From Rhodococcus_F sp040656415 (GTDB lineage Bacteria > Actinomycetota > Actinomycetes > Mycobacteriales > Mycobacteriaceae): a DNA stretch of 64,000 nt. The stretch covers positions 310,001 through 374,000 of the forward strand of contig NZ_JBFAMC010000004.1 in NCBI RefSeq assembly GCF_040656415.1, in the 5' to 3' direction. Positions within the stretch are counted from its first letter, which is position 1. The number at the start of each line of letters is the position of its first letter. A program made the translations under genes and the position numbers. Below, piece by piece: positions 16,845-25,577 of the stretch. The notes under the pieces were generated by a model that worked only from the letters and a program-made list of their open reading frames with translations, was not told where the DNA came from and did not search any database.

Positions 16845-18098
16845 TCAGAGGTGTGCGAGCAGCGCCGCAGGATTGCGCAGCATCGAGGCCAGGGACGACA
16901 GGAACCTCGACCCCTGCTCTCCGTCGACCACCCGATGATCGAATGACACGCTCAGGGTGGTCACCCATCGCATCGCCAGTTCGTCTCTGTGGACCCACGG
17001 TCGTCTGGTGATGCTTCCCAGGCACACGATCGCAGATTCACCGGGATTGAGGATCGGGGTGCCGGTATCGACGCCGAACACCCCGACATTGGTGATCGAC
17101 ACCGTTCCTCCGGTGAGGTGTGCGGGCTCGGTCTTGCCGCTTCGCGCCGCTGCGGTCAGGTCGGTGATTGCACGGCACAGCTCGAGCAGGCTCAGTGATT
17201 GAGCGTCCTTTACATTGGGGACCATGAGACCGCGAGGTGTCGCGACAGCGATCCCAAGATTGATGTAGTGCTTGGTGACGATTTCCTGGTTCTCCTCGTC
17301 CCAGGAGGCGTTGAGGCTCGGGTTCTCACGCAGAGCCACGATCATCGCCTTCGAAACGAGGCTGAGCGCCGTCACGGACAGCCCCTCGAACTCGGGAAGT
17401 TTCCGCAGGCGTCTCAGCAGTTTCACCGATCTCGTGACGTCGACGGTCACGAATTCGGTGACGTGAGGGGCGGTGAACGCGCTGCGGACCACCGCAGCGG
17501 CAGTTTGCTTCCGAACACTGCGAATCGGGGTTCGGGTTTCGCGTTCCGACGACGACATCGGTGCGCGCCTGGGTGATTGGGCGTACGTGTGCACATCGTC
17601 CTTGGTGACCGCCCCGGACGGCCCGGTTCCGGTGACGGCGGAAAGATCGACCCCGAGTTCACGCGCTGCGATACGGGCTGCCGGGGATGCGTCAGGACGA
17701 GTCTTCGAGGGGGTTGCGTCCGACGGCGCTGTGTCCGAAGGCGCTGTGTCCGATTCGGGAGGCTGGACTGCTCTGCGCCGGGCGCGCTTGCTCGCAGCCG
17801 GCGCCACGGGCCCGTACCCCACTAGGACGGATTTGTCTGCTGGAGGTTCTTCTGCCCCCGGGTCTGGCTCGATGCGGATGATCGGCGTTCCCACCGGCAC
17901 CGTGCTGCCGACCGGAACGAGCAGTTCCTCCACGACCCCTGAATATGGCGACGGCAACTCGACCAACGCTTTTGCCGTCTCGACCTCTCCGAGGATCTGG
18001 TTGAGTTCGACTGTCTGGCCGACCTCGACGGCCCAGGAGACAAGTTCCGCCTCCGTCAGTCCTTCGCCGAGATCCGGAAGGCGGAATTCCTGTGCCAC
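16845..18098 (-). CDS. Branched-chain 2-oxoacid dehydrogenase E2 (lipoamide acyltransferase)
   Basis: Core acyltransferase of a 2-oxoacid dehydrogenase complex, 417 residues. An N-terminal lipoyl domain (EFRLPDLGEGLTEAELVSWA, lipoyl lysine in GEVETAKALVELPSP) is followed by a Ser/Pro/Asp-rich linker, a peripheral-subunit-binding domain (PAARIAARELGVDLSAVTGTGPSG) and a catalytic domain ending with SFDHRVVDGEQGSRFL, the DHRxxDG active-site motif. The GTG at 18098 follows a GAGGAAG site. Third gene after E1 alpha and E1 beta; no E3 gene is adjacent, so the general lipoamide dehydrogenase is presumably used. The role in valine/leucine/isoleucine breakdown is inferred from E1 type. Confidence 0.92.
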   Translation of the reverse strand: MAQEFRLPDLGEGLTEAELVSWAVEVGQTVELNQILGEVETAKALVELPSPYSGVVEELLVPVGSTVPVGTPIIRIEPDPGAEEPPADKSVLVGYGPVAPAASKRARRRAVQPPESDTAPSDTAPSDATPSKTRPDASPAARIAARELGVDLSAVTGTGPSGAVTKDDVHTYAQSPRRAPMSSSERETRTPIRSVRKQTAAAVVRSAFTAPHVTEFVTVDVTRSVKLLRRLRKLPEFEGLSVTALSLVSKAMIVALRENPSLNASWDEENQEIVTKHYINLGIAVATPRGLMVPNVKDAQSLSLLELCRAITDLTAAARSGKTEPAHLTGGTVSITNVGVFGVDTGTPILNPGESAIVCLGSITRRPWVHRDELAMRWVTTLSVSFDHRVVDGEQGSRFLSSLASMLRNPAALLAHL

Positions 18099-18127
18099 GG
18101 GCGCTTCCTCTCGTCGGACGATCGTGG

Positions 18128-19108
18128 TCAGGCCGCCAAGCTGCGATCGACGGCATCCAGAAGGCGGTCGGCGTCGGGAATGTGGTGTAGTTCCAGCCTG
18201 GCCGGGGGATAGGGGACGTAGAAACCACCGACTCGCAGAACCGGTGCGTCGAGTTGATAGAAGCACCGCTCGGTGACACGGGCGGCGATCTCCGCGCCGA
18301 GACCGAGAAATGTGGGTGCTTCGTGTGCTACGACGAGCCTGCCGGTCTTGCGGACCGATTCCTCGATCGTGTCGAAGTCGATCGGAGAGAGCGAACGCAG
18401 GTCTATCACCTCGAGCGAATGTCCTTCTTCTGCTGAGATTTTCGCGGCCGACAATGCTGTCGATACGACGGAGCCGTACGCCACGATGGTGGCCTCGGTT
18501 CCTTCGTGGACCACCCGCGCCCGGTGCAGGGGAAGTTCCGGTTGAGCGTCCGGGTCGAACTCGGCCTTGTCCCAGTAGCACCGTTTGGGTTCGAAGAACA
18601 CAACGGGGTCGTCCGCCGCGACGGACTGCTGGATCATATGGAACGCATCTTCCGGGTTGCTGGGGCTCACGACGCGCAGTCCGGCGGTGTGCGCGAAGTA
18701 CGCCTCCGGCGATTCGGAGTGATGCTCGACGGCCCCGATGCCGCCGCCGTAGGGAATTCGGATCGTGAGGGGCACCGTGACTCGTCCCTGGGTGCGGTAA
18801 TGGATCTTGGCCACCTGCGCCACGATCTGGTCGAACGCGGGATACACGAAGCCGTCGAACTGAATCTCACAGACAGGCCGATAGCCGCGCAATGCCATGC
18901 CGAATGCCGTGCCGACGATCCCTGATTCGGCGAGTGGTGTGTCGATCACGCGGTTGTCGCCGAAGTCCTTCTGAAGCGTGTCGGTGACTCGAAAGACCCC
19001 ACCGAGGCGCCCGACGTCCTCTCCCATGATCACGACCTTCCCGTCGTTCTCGAGAGCGCGTCTGAGTCCGGCGTTGAGCGCTGCACCCAACGACATGGTG
19101 GTGGTCAT
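18128..19108 (-). CDS. 2-oxoisovalerate dehydrogenase E1 beta
   Basis: Beta subunit of the thiamine-diphosphate E1 decarboxylase, 326 residues. Marks are KVVIMGEDVGRLGGVFRVTDTLQKDFG, VIDTPLAESGIVGTAFGMALRG, VPLTIRIPYGGGIGAVEHHSESPEAYFAH and LEVIDLRSLSPIDFDTIEESVRKTGRLVV, all typical of the branched-chain/pyruvate E1 beta family (transketolase pyrimidine and C-terminal domains). Its ATG overlaps the stop of the alpha gene by four bases (ATGA), as expected for subunits made in equal amounts. HHSESPEA is more usual in branched-chain than in pyruvate E1. Confidence 0.93.
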   Translation of the reverse strand: MTTTMSLGAALNAGLRRALENDGKVVIMGEDVGRLGGVFRVTDTLQKDFGDNRVIDTPLAESGIVGTAFGMALRGYRPVCEIQFDGFVYPAFDQIVAQVAKIHYRTQGRVTVPLTIRIPYGGGIGAVEHHSESPEAYFAHTAGLRVVSPSNPEDAFHMIQQSVAADDPVVFFEPKRCYWDKAEFDPDAQPELPLHRARVVHEGTEATIVAYGSVVSTALSAAKISAEEGHSLEVIDLRSLSPIDFDTIEESVRKTGRLVVAHEAPTFLGLGAEIAARVTERCFYQLDAPVLRVGGFYVPYPPARLELHHIPDADRLLDAVDRSLAA

Positions 19109-20202
19109 GACACAGCCTCCTGCGTGCCGGCAAAGCCTGCCAGATATTTAGCGTACTGCTCCCGCTCCTCATTTATGAGCGGGTGATCGGCGGAGTAGAC
19201 GTTGTCGAACAGATCGAGTGGTGCTGGATCGGGCGCGCCGATCGTTCCTGAGCGCAACCGCTTGGCGACGTCGTCAGACGCGGCCTGTACATGTGCGACG
19301 AACGCTTCGTCGAGTAGTCCATCCCTGTCGAGCAACCGTCGAACCCGGTCGATCGGGTCGCGCGCTTTCCATGCCTCGGTTTCCGCTGCGGACCGGTAGC
19401 GTGTGGGATCGTCCGACGTGGTGTGGGGGCCCATGCGGTAGGTGATGGCCTCGACGAACGTGGGTCCCTCGCCGTCCCGGGCACGCTGGGTGGCCTTGCG
19501 GGTCACTGCGAGGACGGCGAGAACGTCGTTGCCGTCCACCCGGATTGAAGGCATGCCGTATCCGGCGGCGCGCTGCGCGATCGGCGCCGGGCTCTGGAGG
19601 CCCACGGGTACGCTGATTGCCCACTGATTGTTCTGGCAGAAGAACACCACTGGCGCGTTGTAGCTCATCGAGAATCCGAGGGCCTCGGCAACGTCGCCCT
19701 GGCTGGTGGCACCATCGCCGAAGTAGGCGATGGTCGCGATCTCCGCTCCGTCGAGATGGGCGCCGATCGCGTATCCCGTGGCGTGCAAGGCTTGGGACCC
19801 CACGACGATCGCGGGATTGGTGAGATTGAAATCGCGTGGATCCCAGGCTGAATGGGCGCACCCGCGCCACATCAGGGCCATCACGCCCGGATCGACGCCC
19901 CGGCAGTAGGCGACCGCATGCTCGCGATAGCTGATGAACGCGTAGTCGTCGGGCCGGAGTGCATGGGCCGAACCGACTTGCGCAGCTTCCTGACCGAGCA
20001 TGGGCGCCCACAATCCCATTTCACCCTGCCTCTGCAGAGCGACTGCCTCGACGTCCATCCGGCGGGTGACCACGAGATCCTCGTAGAGGCCGCGTAATTG
20101 CTGCGGTCCTATGTCGCGAACCAGGTCGGCGTAATCGGGCATCAGAACCCGCCGGCCGTCAGGCTGGATGAGCTGGACCGGATAGGCAATGTTGTCGACC
20201 AT
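19105..20202 (-). CDS. 2-oxoisovalerate dehydrogenase E1 alpha
   Basis: Alpha subunit of E1, 365 residues. The ThDP motif GDGATSQGDVAEALGFSMSYNAPVVFFCQNNQWAIS is complete (GDG to NN). The phosphorylation-loop region YRMGPHTTSDDPTRYRS, with HTTSDDP, is characteristic of branched-chain 2-oxoacid dehydrogenases, and MWRGCAHSAWDPRDFN is a usual actinobacterial variant. ATG 20202 is chosen over GTG 20211 because GAGGTGA then stands at a proper distance. Divergent from an Lrp-type regulator gene across a 191-bp gap that holds a 15-bp inverted repeat. Confidence 0.93.
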   Translation of the reverse strand: MVDNIAYPVQLIQPDGRRVLMPDYADLVRDIGPQQLRGLYEDLVVTRRMDVEAVALQRQGEMGLWAPMLGQEAAQVGSAHALRPDDYAFISYREHAVAYCRGVDPGVMALMWRGCAHSAWDPRDFNLTNPAIVVGSQALHATGYAIGAHLDGAEIATIAYFGDGATSQGDVAEALGFSMSYNAPVVFFCQNNQWAISVPVGLQSPAPIAQRAAGYGMPSIRVDGNDVLAVLAVTRKATQRARDGEGPTFVEAITYRMGPHTTSDDPTRYRSAAETEAWKARDPIDRVRRLLDRDGLLDEAFVAHVQAASDDVAKRLRSGTIGAPDPAPLDLFDNVYSADHPLINEEREQYAKYLAGFAGTQEAVS

Positions 20203-20324
20203 CGGATTCACCTCACGTTGCCGGGCCCGGGAACCTTGTGGGTCCGCGGGAGAGACGTGCGCTGCGGTCGGGACAAATGCGGCGTATGTCCTACTTCACA
20301 GCATCCACGAGAACGCGAAATGCG

Positions 20325-20339
20325 CAAGTGGTGCACTTG
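20325..20339. promoter_or_regulatory. Candidate Lrp-type operator
   Basis: CAAGTGGTGCACTTG is a perfect 6+3+6 inverted repeat, the 15-bp size usual for Lrp/AsnC sites. It lies 55 bp before the Lrp gene and 123 bp before the bkd E1 alpha gene. A smaller repeat AATGCTCAACATT starts at 20351. Confidence 0.5.
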
Positions 20340-20393
20340 GAATCGAGCAGAATGCTCAACATTGGCCCCCCGAAAGGTGTCATACTGCGATTT

Positions 20394-20864
20394 ATGACCA
20401 ATTTAGACGCGACCGATGCCAAGTTGTTACTGCAGCTGTCCGAGAATCCTCGTGCGACGGGCGTGGAGTTGGCGCAGCGTCTCGGACTGTCCCGCAACAC
20501 GGTCCAGGCAAGGTTGTCGAGATGGGAAGCGGCAGGTGCCCTCGGCTCGTTCGACCGCTTGATCGACCCGAGGGCACTCGGCTATCCGCTCGCCGCCTAC
20601 GTGGCCACCCGTGTGGACCAGCACCAACTCGACGACGTGGTTGATGCGCTCGCCGGAATTCCCGAGGTTGTAGAGGTATCGGGTATCACCGGCGAAGCCG
20701 ACCTGTCTGTGCGGGTAGTGGCCCGAGATGCCGACGACCTGTATCGGCTCGCGGATCAGATCCTCAAGATTCCCGGTGTCGAACGCACCAACATGGCGCT
20801 GGTGATGCGCGAACTCGTCGGACCGCGGATGGCGCCGTTGCTCGACAGGATGACCAGGCAGTAA
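20394..20864 (+). CDS. Lrp/AsnC family regulator, probably of the bkd operon
   Basis: DNA-binding regulator of 156 residues. The helix-turn-helix is DATDAKLLLQLSENPRATGVELAQRLGLSRNTVQARLSRWEAAG, followed by the ligand-binding RAM/ACT-like domain (LGYPLAAYVATRVDQHQLDD, VVEVSGITGEADLSVRVVARD, IPGVERTNMALVMREL). Divergent from the E1 alpha gene, the arrangement known for BkdR, which responds to branched-chain amino acids. ATG 20394 is chosen as it starts at the family N-terminus; the frame is open further upstream but that part holds the putative operator. Confidence 0.9.
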   Translation: MTNLDATDAKLLLQLSENPRATGVELAQRLGLSRNTVQARLSRWEAAGALGSFDRLIDPRALGYPLAAYVATRVDQHQLDDVVDALAGIPEVVEVSGITGEADLSVRVVARDADDLYRLADQILKIPGVERTNMALVMRELVGPRMAPLLDRMTRQ

Positions 20865-20976
20865 CCACTGCCCACCTCCCGGCTCGTCGCGCCCTGCCTG
20901 CTGCCGGACCCGAACAACCGTTGCGGCGGATCAATTCAACTCAGCGTCGGGGTCGCGAGAGGCTAGCATCTAGGCC

Positions 20977-22005
20977 GTGAATGTTGTGGGGCTGAATGAA
21001 GATGCCGTTTCTGCGTGGATTACCGGACTCGGTGTGGGAGCGATCGCGCCGCTGAGTTTCGAGAGGATCGGTAACGGTCAATCGAATCTCACGTACGGGG
21101 TCAGCGATTCGGGTGGGGGACGGTGGGTGCTGCGACGGCCTCCGCTCGGACATCTGCTCGCGTCGGCACACGACGTAGTTCGCGAACATCGAATTCTGTC
21201 CTCGCTACAGGGCACTGGTGTTCCGGTTCCGAAGATTCTTGGCCTGACCGAGGATCCGGAGGTGACCGATGCGCCGCTCGTGCTGATGAGCTACGTCGAC
21301 GGGGTGGTGCTGGACAGTGTCGGCGCAGCGGAGGCGTTGACACCCGAGCAGAGGCGAGCTGTGGGTCTTTCGATGCCCAGAACTCTCGCGAAGATCCACG
21401 CGGTCGATCTTGCCGACGCGGGTCTGGTCGACCTGGCCAGTCACAAGCCCTATGCAGCACGGCAGTTGAAGCGATGGGCCGATCAGTGGGAGAAGTCGCG
21501 TACGCGCGACGTTCCGGCGGTCGTGGAACTGGCGAACATTCTCGAGCGCAATATGCCTGAACAGACCGAATTGTCGTTGGTGCATGGTGACTTCCATCTG
21601 AGCAATGTGATCACCTCTCCGGAAGAAGGCGAAATTGTCGCGGTGGTCGACTGGGAGTTGTGCACCTTAGGGGATCCGCTTGCCGATGTCGGTGCCCTAC
21701 TGGCGTACTGGCCCGAAGCAGGTGACGAGTTCGCAGGGCCGTTCCCAACCTCCACTCTCGAAGGATTCCCCTCGCGTGCGGAGCTGGTAGAGGCGTATGT
21801 CCACGACACCAAGCGCGACGTGACGCACGTGGGCTACTGGCACGTTCTAGCGCTGTGGAAATTGGCGATCATAGCCGAAGGTGTGTTGCGCCGTGTGATC
21901 GACGATCCACGGAACAAGGCTGGAAGCGGTGTGCCCACCACCATGTTGGTTGACGGGATCATCGGCCGCGCCGTATCAACCGCGGAGGCCGAGGGCCTGC
22001 GCTGA
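20977..22005 (+). CDS. Phosphotransferase family protein (APH/ACAD10-like kinase fold)
   Basis: Aminoglycoside-phosphotransferase-fold protein of 342 residues, of the group that resembles the N-terminus of ACAD10/11 and phosphorylates hydroxyacyl-CoAs or similar compounds. Visible are the nucleotide-binding start FERIGNGQSNLTYGVSDSGG with RWVLRRPP, the catalytic loop SLVHGDFHLSNVITSP (HGDxxxxN) and the metal loop AVVDWELCTLGDPLADVGALLAYW (DWE). GTG start at 20977. Lies downstream of the Lrp gene in the same direction but with a 112-bp gap. Native substrate unknown; antibiotic resistance is unlikely given the subfamily. Confidence 0.85.
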   Translation: MNVVGLNEDAVSAWITGLGVGAIAPLSFERIGNGQSNLTYGVSDSGGGRWVLRRPPLGHLLASAHDVVREHRILSSLQGTGVPVPKILGLTEDPEVTDAPLVLMSYVDGVVLDSVGAAEALTPEQRRAVGLSMPRTLAKIHAVDLADAGLVDLASHKPYAARQLKRWADQWEKSRTRDVPAVVELANILERNMPEQTELSLVHGDFHLSNVITSPEEGEIVAVVDWELCTLGDPLADVGALLAYWPEAGDEFAGPFPTSTLEGFPSRAELVEAYVHDTKRDVTHVGYWHVLALWKLAIIAEGVLRRVIDDPRNKAGSGVPTTMLVDGIIGRAVSTAEAEGLR

Positions 22006-22026
22006 CTTCGGGGTGGTACCGAATTG

Positions 22027-22488
22027 TCAGTGGGTGTCACGCGAAGCCAGTCTTGTTGCAGCGCTTCGTATCTCACTGGGAATGGACACTGCTTTCCTGG
22101 TCCTCGCGTCGACGTACACGTGAACGAAACGGCCCAGGGCGGCGAGTTCGAGTGCGTCGTCGTTCTCCCGGAATATCGCGAGAGCGTAGACAATGCTCCG
22201 AGTTCCGAGCTTTTCGATGGACAACCCCACCCGCAATCGATCCGGGAAGGTCAACTCGCTGATGAACTTGCAGGACGTCTCGGCGACCACCCCGATCGCG
22301 GGCAGATTCCGGATGTCGGTGCCTGTGCTGTCGATCAGCCAGGCGTTGACGGCGGTGTCGAAGTACGAGTAATAGGTGACGTTGTTGACGTGGCCGTAGT
22401 GGTCGTTGTCTTCCCAGCGAGTCGGCACCGGCCAGAGGACAGGAAAGTCTGCGGCGGTCGGCAGAGCGGAAGCGTCATCGTCATTCAC
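22027..22488 (-). CDS. Acyl-CoA thioesterase (4HBT hotdog fold)
   Basis: Hotdog-fold thioesterase of 153 residues. The family pattern is clear: PVPTRWEDNDHYGHVNNVTYYSYFDTAVNAWLI, in which D and the HVNN segment form the active-site region, then AETSCKFISELTFPDRLRVGLSIEKLGTRS and FVHVYVDARTRKAVSIP. GTG 22488 is used because the longer frame toward 22668 runs across the start of the macro-domain gene on the other strand and is not thioesterase-like. Convergent with the phosphotransferase gene (21-nt gap). Cleaves acyl-CoAs in the cytosol; chain preference unknown. Confidence 0.88.
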   Translation of the reverse strand: MNDDDASALPTAADFPVLWPVPTRWEDNDHYGHVNNVTYYSYFDTAVNAWLIDSTGTDIRNLPAIGVVAETSCKFISELTFPDRLRVGLSIEKLGTRSIVYALAIFRENDDALELAALGRFVHVYVDARTRKAVSIPSEIRSAATRLASRDTH

Positions 22489-22554
22489 CGCCTCGACCCT
22501 AGTACGAGCGCTCGCTACCGTTCGTGAGAGCGATACTGCGGCGATAATCGGGAG

Positions 22555-23064
22555 ATGACCACCATCGAGGTAGTGCAGGCGGACATCACTCAGGTCGAGG
22601 TCGACGCGGTTGTCAACGCCGCAAATTCCGGGCTGCTCGGCGGTGGGGGTGTAGACGGAGCCATACATCGGGTCGGTGGACCCGAAATCCTCGCAGAATG
22701 CAGGCGCCTGAGGGCCACGACACTGCGGGACGGTCTGCCTGCGGGGCAGGCGGTGGCGACGACGGCGGGCCGACTACCCGCCCGGTGGGTGATCCATACG
22801 GTCGGCCCGAGGTATTCCGCTTCGGAGGACCGGTCGGCAACTCTACGCAGCGCCTACACCAGCAGCTTGGCGGTGGCGTCCGACCTCGGCGCGCGCTCGG
22901 TCGCCTTCCCGGTCATCTCATCCGGGGTGTACGGCTGGCCCGCAGACGATGCCGTCAGTCAGGCGGTCGGTGCTGTCCGCAAGGCGGAGTCCGGGATTCC
23001 TCGCGTCCTGTTCGTGGCATTCGACGAACGGATGGCGACTTTGCTGCGTGTCGAGATCGACTGA
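22555..23064 (+). CDS. Macro domain protein (O-acetyl-ADP-ribose deacetylase type)
   Basis: Stand-alone macro domain of 169 residues. The ligand-binding loops are present: VEVVNAANS-type AVVNAANSGLLGGGGVDGAIHRVGG (loop 1 with catalytic asparagine and GGGGVDGAI), and SVAFPVISSGVYGWPADDAV (loop 2). The first strand IEVVQADITQVEVDAVVNAA matches YmdB/MacroD. These hydrolyse O-acetyl-ADP-ribose or remove mono-ADP-ribose from proteins. Monocistronic, divergent from the thioesterase and convergent with a shikimate dehydrogenase gene. Confidence 0.92.
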   Translation: MTTIEVVQADITQVEVDAVVNAANSGLLGGGGVDGAIHRVGGPEILAECRRLRATTLRDGLPAGQAVATTAGRLPARWVIHTVGPRYSASEDRSATLRSAYTSSLAVASDLGARSVAFPVISSGVYGWPADDAVSQAVGAVRKAESGIPRVLFVAFDERMATLLRVEID

Positions 23065-23096
23065 ACTCCGCAACCCCGAAAGCGACGGCGCCTATC

Positions 23097-23912
23097 TCAC
23101 CGTCGTGAATACTCTGAGGCCCTTCGAACCTCTTCGGGAGTTGGGCGAACGCCGGTGTAGAGGACGAACTGCTCCGCCGCCTGCAAGGCGACGACCTCGG
23201 CGCCTGTGATGATGATTTTTCGGCGCTCGGCCGCAGCCCGGATCAGCGGTGTGGCCGCGGGGACCGCGACCACGTCGAAAACGGCCTCCGCCGCATCGAT
23301 CGCGTCGGGCTGGAAGGCCACCTCTTCGGCCTGCGGGCCGCCCGCCATGCCGATGGGCGTGGCGTTGATCAGCAGGCCCGGCCGTGCCGAACCGAGTTCG
23401 GGTTGCCACTCGAATCCGTATCGATTCGCCAGGGCGCGGCCCGTGCTCTCGTTGCGGGCGACGACGATGACGTCGGTGAAACCGTAATCGCGCACGGCGG
23501 CGACCACTGCCTTCGCCATGCCGCCGCTGCCGGCGACTGCGACGGAGTGCGAGTGCGGCAACCTGTTGTCGCGTAGCAGATTCGCTACGGCCTGATAGTC
23601 GGTGTTGTACGCGTGCAATACTCCGTCCTCGTTGACAACTGTGTTGACCGAGTCGATCACCGACGCCGATTCGTGCATCACGTCCACAAGCTCGATGATT
23701 TGTTCCTTGAACGGCATGGAGACTCCGGTGCCGCGTATCCCGAGGGCGCGGATACCCCCGACCGCGGCTGGAAGGTCGCTCGTGGTGAAGGCCTTGTAGA
23801 CGAAATTCAGACCCAGCTCCGCGTACAGATAGTTGTGAAAGCGTGTGCCGATATTGCTCGGTCGACCGGACAGTGAGATGCAGAGCGTAGTGTCTTTGTC
23901 CAGCTGGTTCAT
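23097..23912 (-). CDS. Shikimate 5-dehydrogenase-like oxidoreductase
   Basis: AroE-family NADP oxidoreductase of 271 residues that interconverts 3-dehydroshikimate and shikimate or a similar substrate. Substrate domain: LCISLSGRPSNIGTRFHNYLY and GIRGTGVSMPFKEQIIELVD, where the lysine in MPFK is catalytic, plus SVNTVVNEDGVLHAYNTDY (NTDxxG-like but ending NTDYQA). Cofactor domain: VAVAGSGGMAKAVVAAVRD. The usual aroE sits in aro clusters; the variant NTDY and the isolated location suggest a paralogue of the kind found in catabolic or specialised pathways. ATG 23912 is the natural start; the longer frame overlaps the next gene. Confidence 0.85.
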   Translation of the reverse strand: MNQLDKDTTLCISLSGRPSNIGTRFHNYLYAELGLNFVYKAFTTSDLPAAVGGIRALGIRGTGVSMPFKEQIIELVDVMHESASVIDSVNTVVNEDGVLHAYNTDYQAVANLLRDNRLPHSHSVAVAGSGGMAKAVVAAVRDYGFTDVIVVARNESTGRALANRYGFEWQPELGSARPGLLINATPIGMAGGPQAEEVAFQPDAIDAAEAVFDVVAVPAATPLIRAAAERRKIIITGAEVVALQAAEQFVLYTGVRPTPEEVRRASEYSRR

Positions 23913-23997
23913 CTGGCAAATGCTAGTAGGGGGCTTCGATACGCGCTCACTCCCTGCTGCGAATACACAGTGTCGACAGCAAAGGAGCAATGCTGCG

Positions 23998-25572
23998 GTG
24001 AGCACCACGATCGGTGACCGGCAAGAGACCCCCCACGCGCATCGAAGACGAGGGCACTGGTTTTACCGTGCTCTCGCTGGAGTCGTTGCGGCCGGTGTCG
24101 TGCTCGGAGTGGGCGAACTGATCGCCGCGCTTGTCGATCCGAACTCTTCGCCCTTCTACGCGGTCGGATCGACCACCGTGGACCGCAGTCCCGAGTGGTT
24201 GCGCGAATTTGCGATCGACACCTTCGGCACCAACGACAAACCTGCGCTGTTCATCGGTATGGCGATCCTGATCGTGCTGATTGCGGCGGTGGCGGGCATC
24301 GTGGAGCAGCCGCGGGCGCCGTACGGCAGTGCGATTCTCGCCGTCCTCGGTGGGGTGGGCGTCTACTCCGCGATTCAGCGCCCGGAAGCCACCTGGAGTT
24401 TTGCGGTACCGACCTTGGTGGGTCTCGTTGCAGGGATCGTCGTCCTGCGCGTCCTCATATCCACCGCTCAGGTGCCGGAAGATGCGGGTGCAACGGATTC
24501 GCGGATGCCGCGGCGGAGTTTCCTTCTGTTCGCAGCCGCCGCGGCGGCAGTGGCGGCCGCGGCGGGGGCCACTGGACGGTACCTGGGGCGGCAGATCGCC
24601 GGGGCGGTGGAGAATCGCCGTGACTTCGTCATTCCCGCCGTAACAGACAGGGCGAGACCGATCGCGCCTGGCACCGACATCGCCGTGCCGGGTGCCACGC
24701 CCTTCATCACATCGAACGAGGACTTCTACCGCATCGACACCGCGCTGCGGGTTCCGCGCCTGACAACGGACGAGTGGCAGCTACGAATCCACGGCATGGT
24801 GGATAGGGAGCTGACCCTGACGTTTGAGGATCTGATCGCTCGGACACCTGTCGAACGGGTGATCACGCTGACCTGCGTATCGAACCCGGTCGGTGGTGAC
24901 CTCGCAGGCAATGCGACGTGGATCGGATACCCGATTGCAGACCTTCTCGCCGAGGTCGGTGTGCAGCCAGACGCCGACATGTTGCTCTCCAAGAGCAGCG
25001 ACGGCTTTACCGCGGGCACTCCGGTGCAGGTATTGCAGGACGGGCGGGACGCGATCCTGGCGGTGGCGATGAACGGGCGGCCATTGCCCTTCGAACATGG
25101 CTATCCGGTGCGGCAGGTAGTCCCGGGGCTGTACGGGTACGTGTCGGCCACGAAGTGGGTAGTCGATTGGGAGCTGACGCGGTTCGACAAGGCCCAGGCC
25201 TACTGGACGCAACGGGGCTGGTCTGCGCAGGGTCCGATCAAGACCGCCTCACGGATCGATGTTCCGGCACCCTCGGCGTTACCCGAAGCCGGACGTGTCC
25301 TCGTCGCGGGCACCGCATGGGCGCAGCACCGCGGGATCGGCAAGGTCGAGGTGCGCGTCGACAACGGCGATTGGCACACGGCAACGCTCGCACCGGAGTA
25401 CAGCATCGACACGTGGCGGCAGTGGACCTGGGACTGGGATGCGACACCCGGCAGGCACACCCTGCAGGTGCGGGCCACCGACCTCGACGGCAACGTGCAG
25501 GTGGAGGAACTTACCTCGCCGGTCCCCGATGGCGCCACCGGGTGGGATACCCGCACGCTCACGGTGTCCTGA
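23998..25572 (+). CDS. Membrane-anchored molybdopterin oxidoreductase (sulfite oxidase fold)
   Basis: Sulfite-oxidase-family molybdenum enzyme, 524 residues. The N-terminus has three or four membrane helices (ALAGVVAAGVVLGVGELIAAL, ALFIGMAILIVLIAAVAGIV, AILAVLGGVGVYSAI, PTLVGLVAGIVVLRVLI). Then comes RMPRRSFLLFAAAAAAVAAA, a twin-arginine-like motif before a hydrophobic run. The catalytic domain shows NEDFYRIDTALRVPRLTTDEW, the Mo-ligand cysteine in ITLTCVSNPVGGDLAG, and LPFEHGYPVRQVVPGLYGYVSATKWV; a dimerisation domain (WAQHRGIGKVEVRVDNGDW) ends it. The catalytic part is predicted outside the cytoplasm. GTG 23998 is the only in-frame start near the AAAGGAG. Electron partner and substrate unknown. 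Confidence 0.88.
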   Translation: MSTTIGDRQETPHAHRRRGHWFYRALAGVVAAGVVLGVGELIAALVDPNSSPFYAVGSTTVDRSPEWLREFAIDTFGTNDKPALFIGMAILIVLIAAVAGIVEQPRAPYGSAILAVLGGVGVYSAIQRPEATWSFAVPTLVGLVAGIVVLRVLISTAQVPEDAGATDSRMPRRSFLLFAAAAAAVAAAAGATGRYLGRQIAGAVENRRDFVIPAVTDRARPIAPGTDIAVPGATPFITSNEDFYRIDTALRVPRLTTDEWQLRIHGMVDRELTLTFEDLIARTPVERVITLTCVSNPVGGDLAGNATWIGYPIADLLAEVGVQPDADMLLSKSSDGFTAGTPVQVLQDGRDAILAVAMNGRPLPFEHGYPVRQVVPGLYGYVSATKWVVDWELTRFDKAQAYWTQRGWSAQGPIKTASRIDVPAPSALPEAGRVLVAGTAWAQHRGIGKVEVRVDNGDWHTATLAPEYSIDTWRQWTWDWDATPGRHTLQVRATDLDGNVQVEELTSPVPDGATGWDTRTLTVS

Positions 25573-25577
25573 ACCGC

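Noticed and set aside
23097..23912. Calling the shikimate dehydrogenase the housekeeping aroE
   Set aside because: Isolated from aro genes and with a variant substrate loop, so only the family is claimed.
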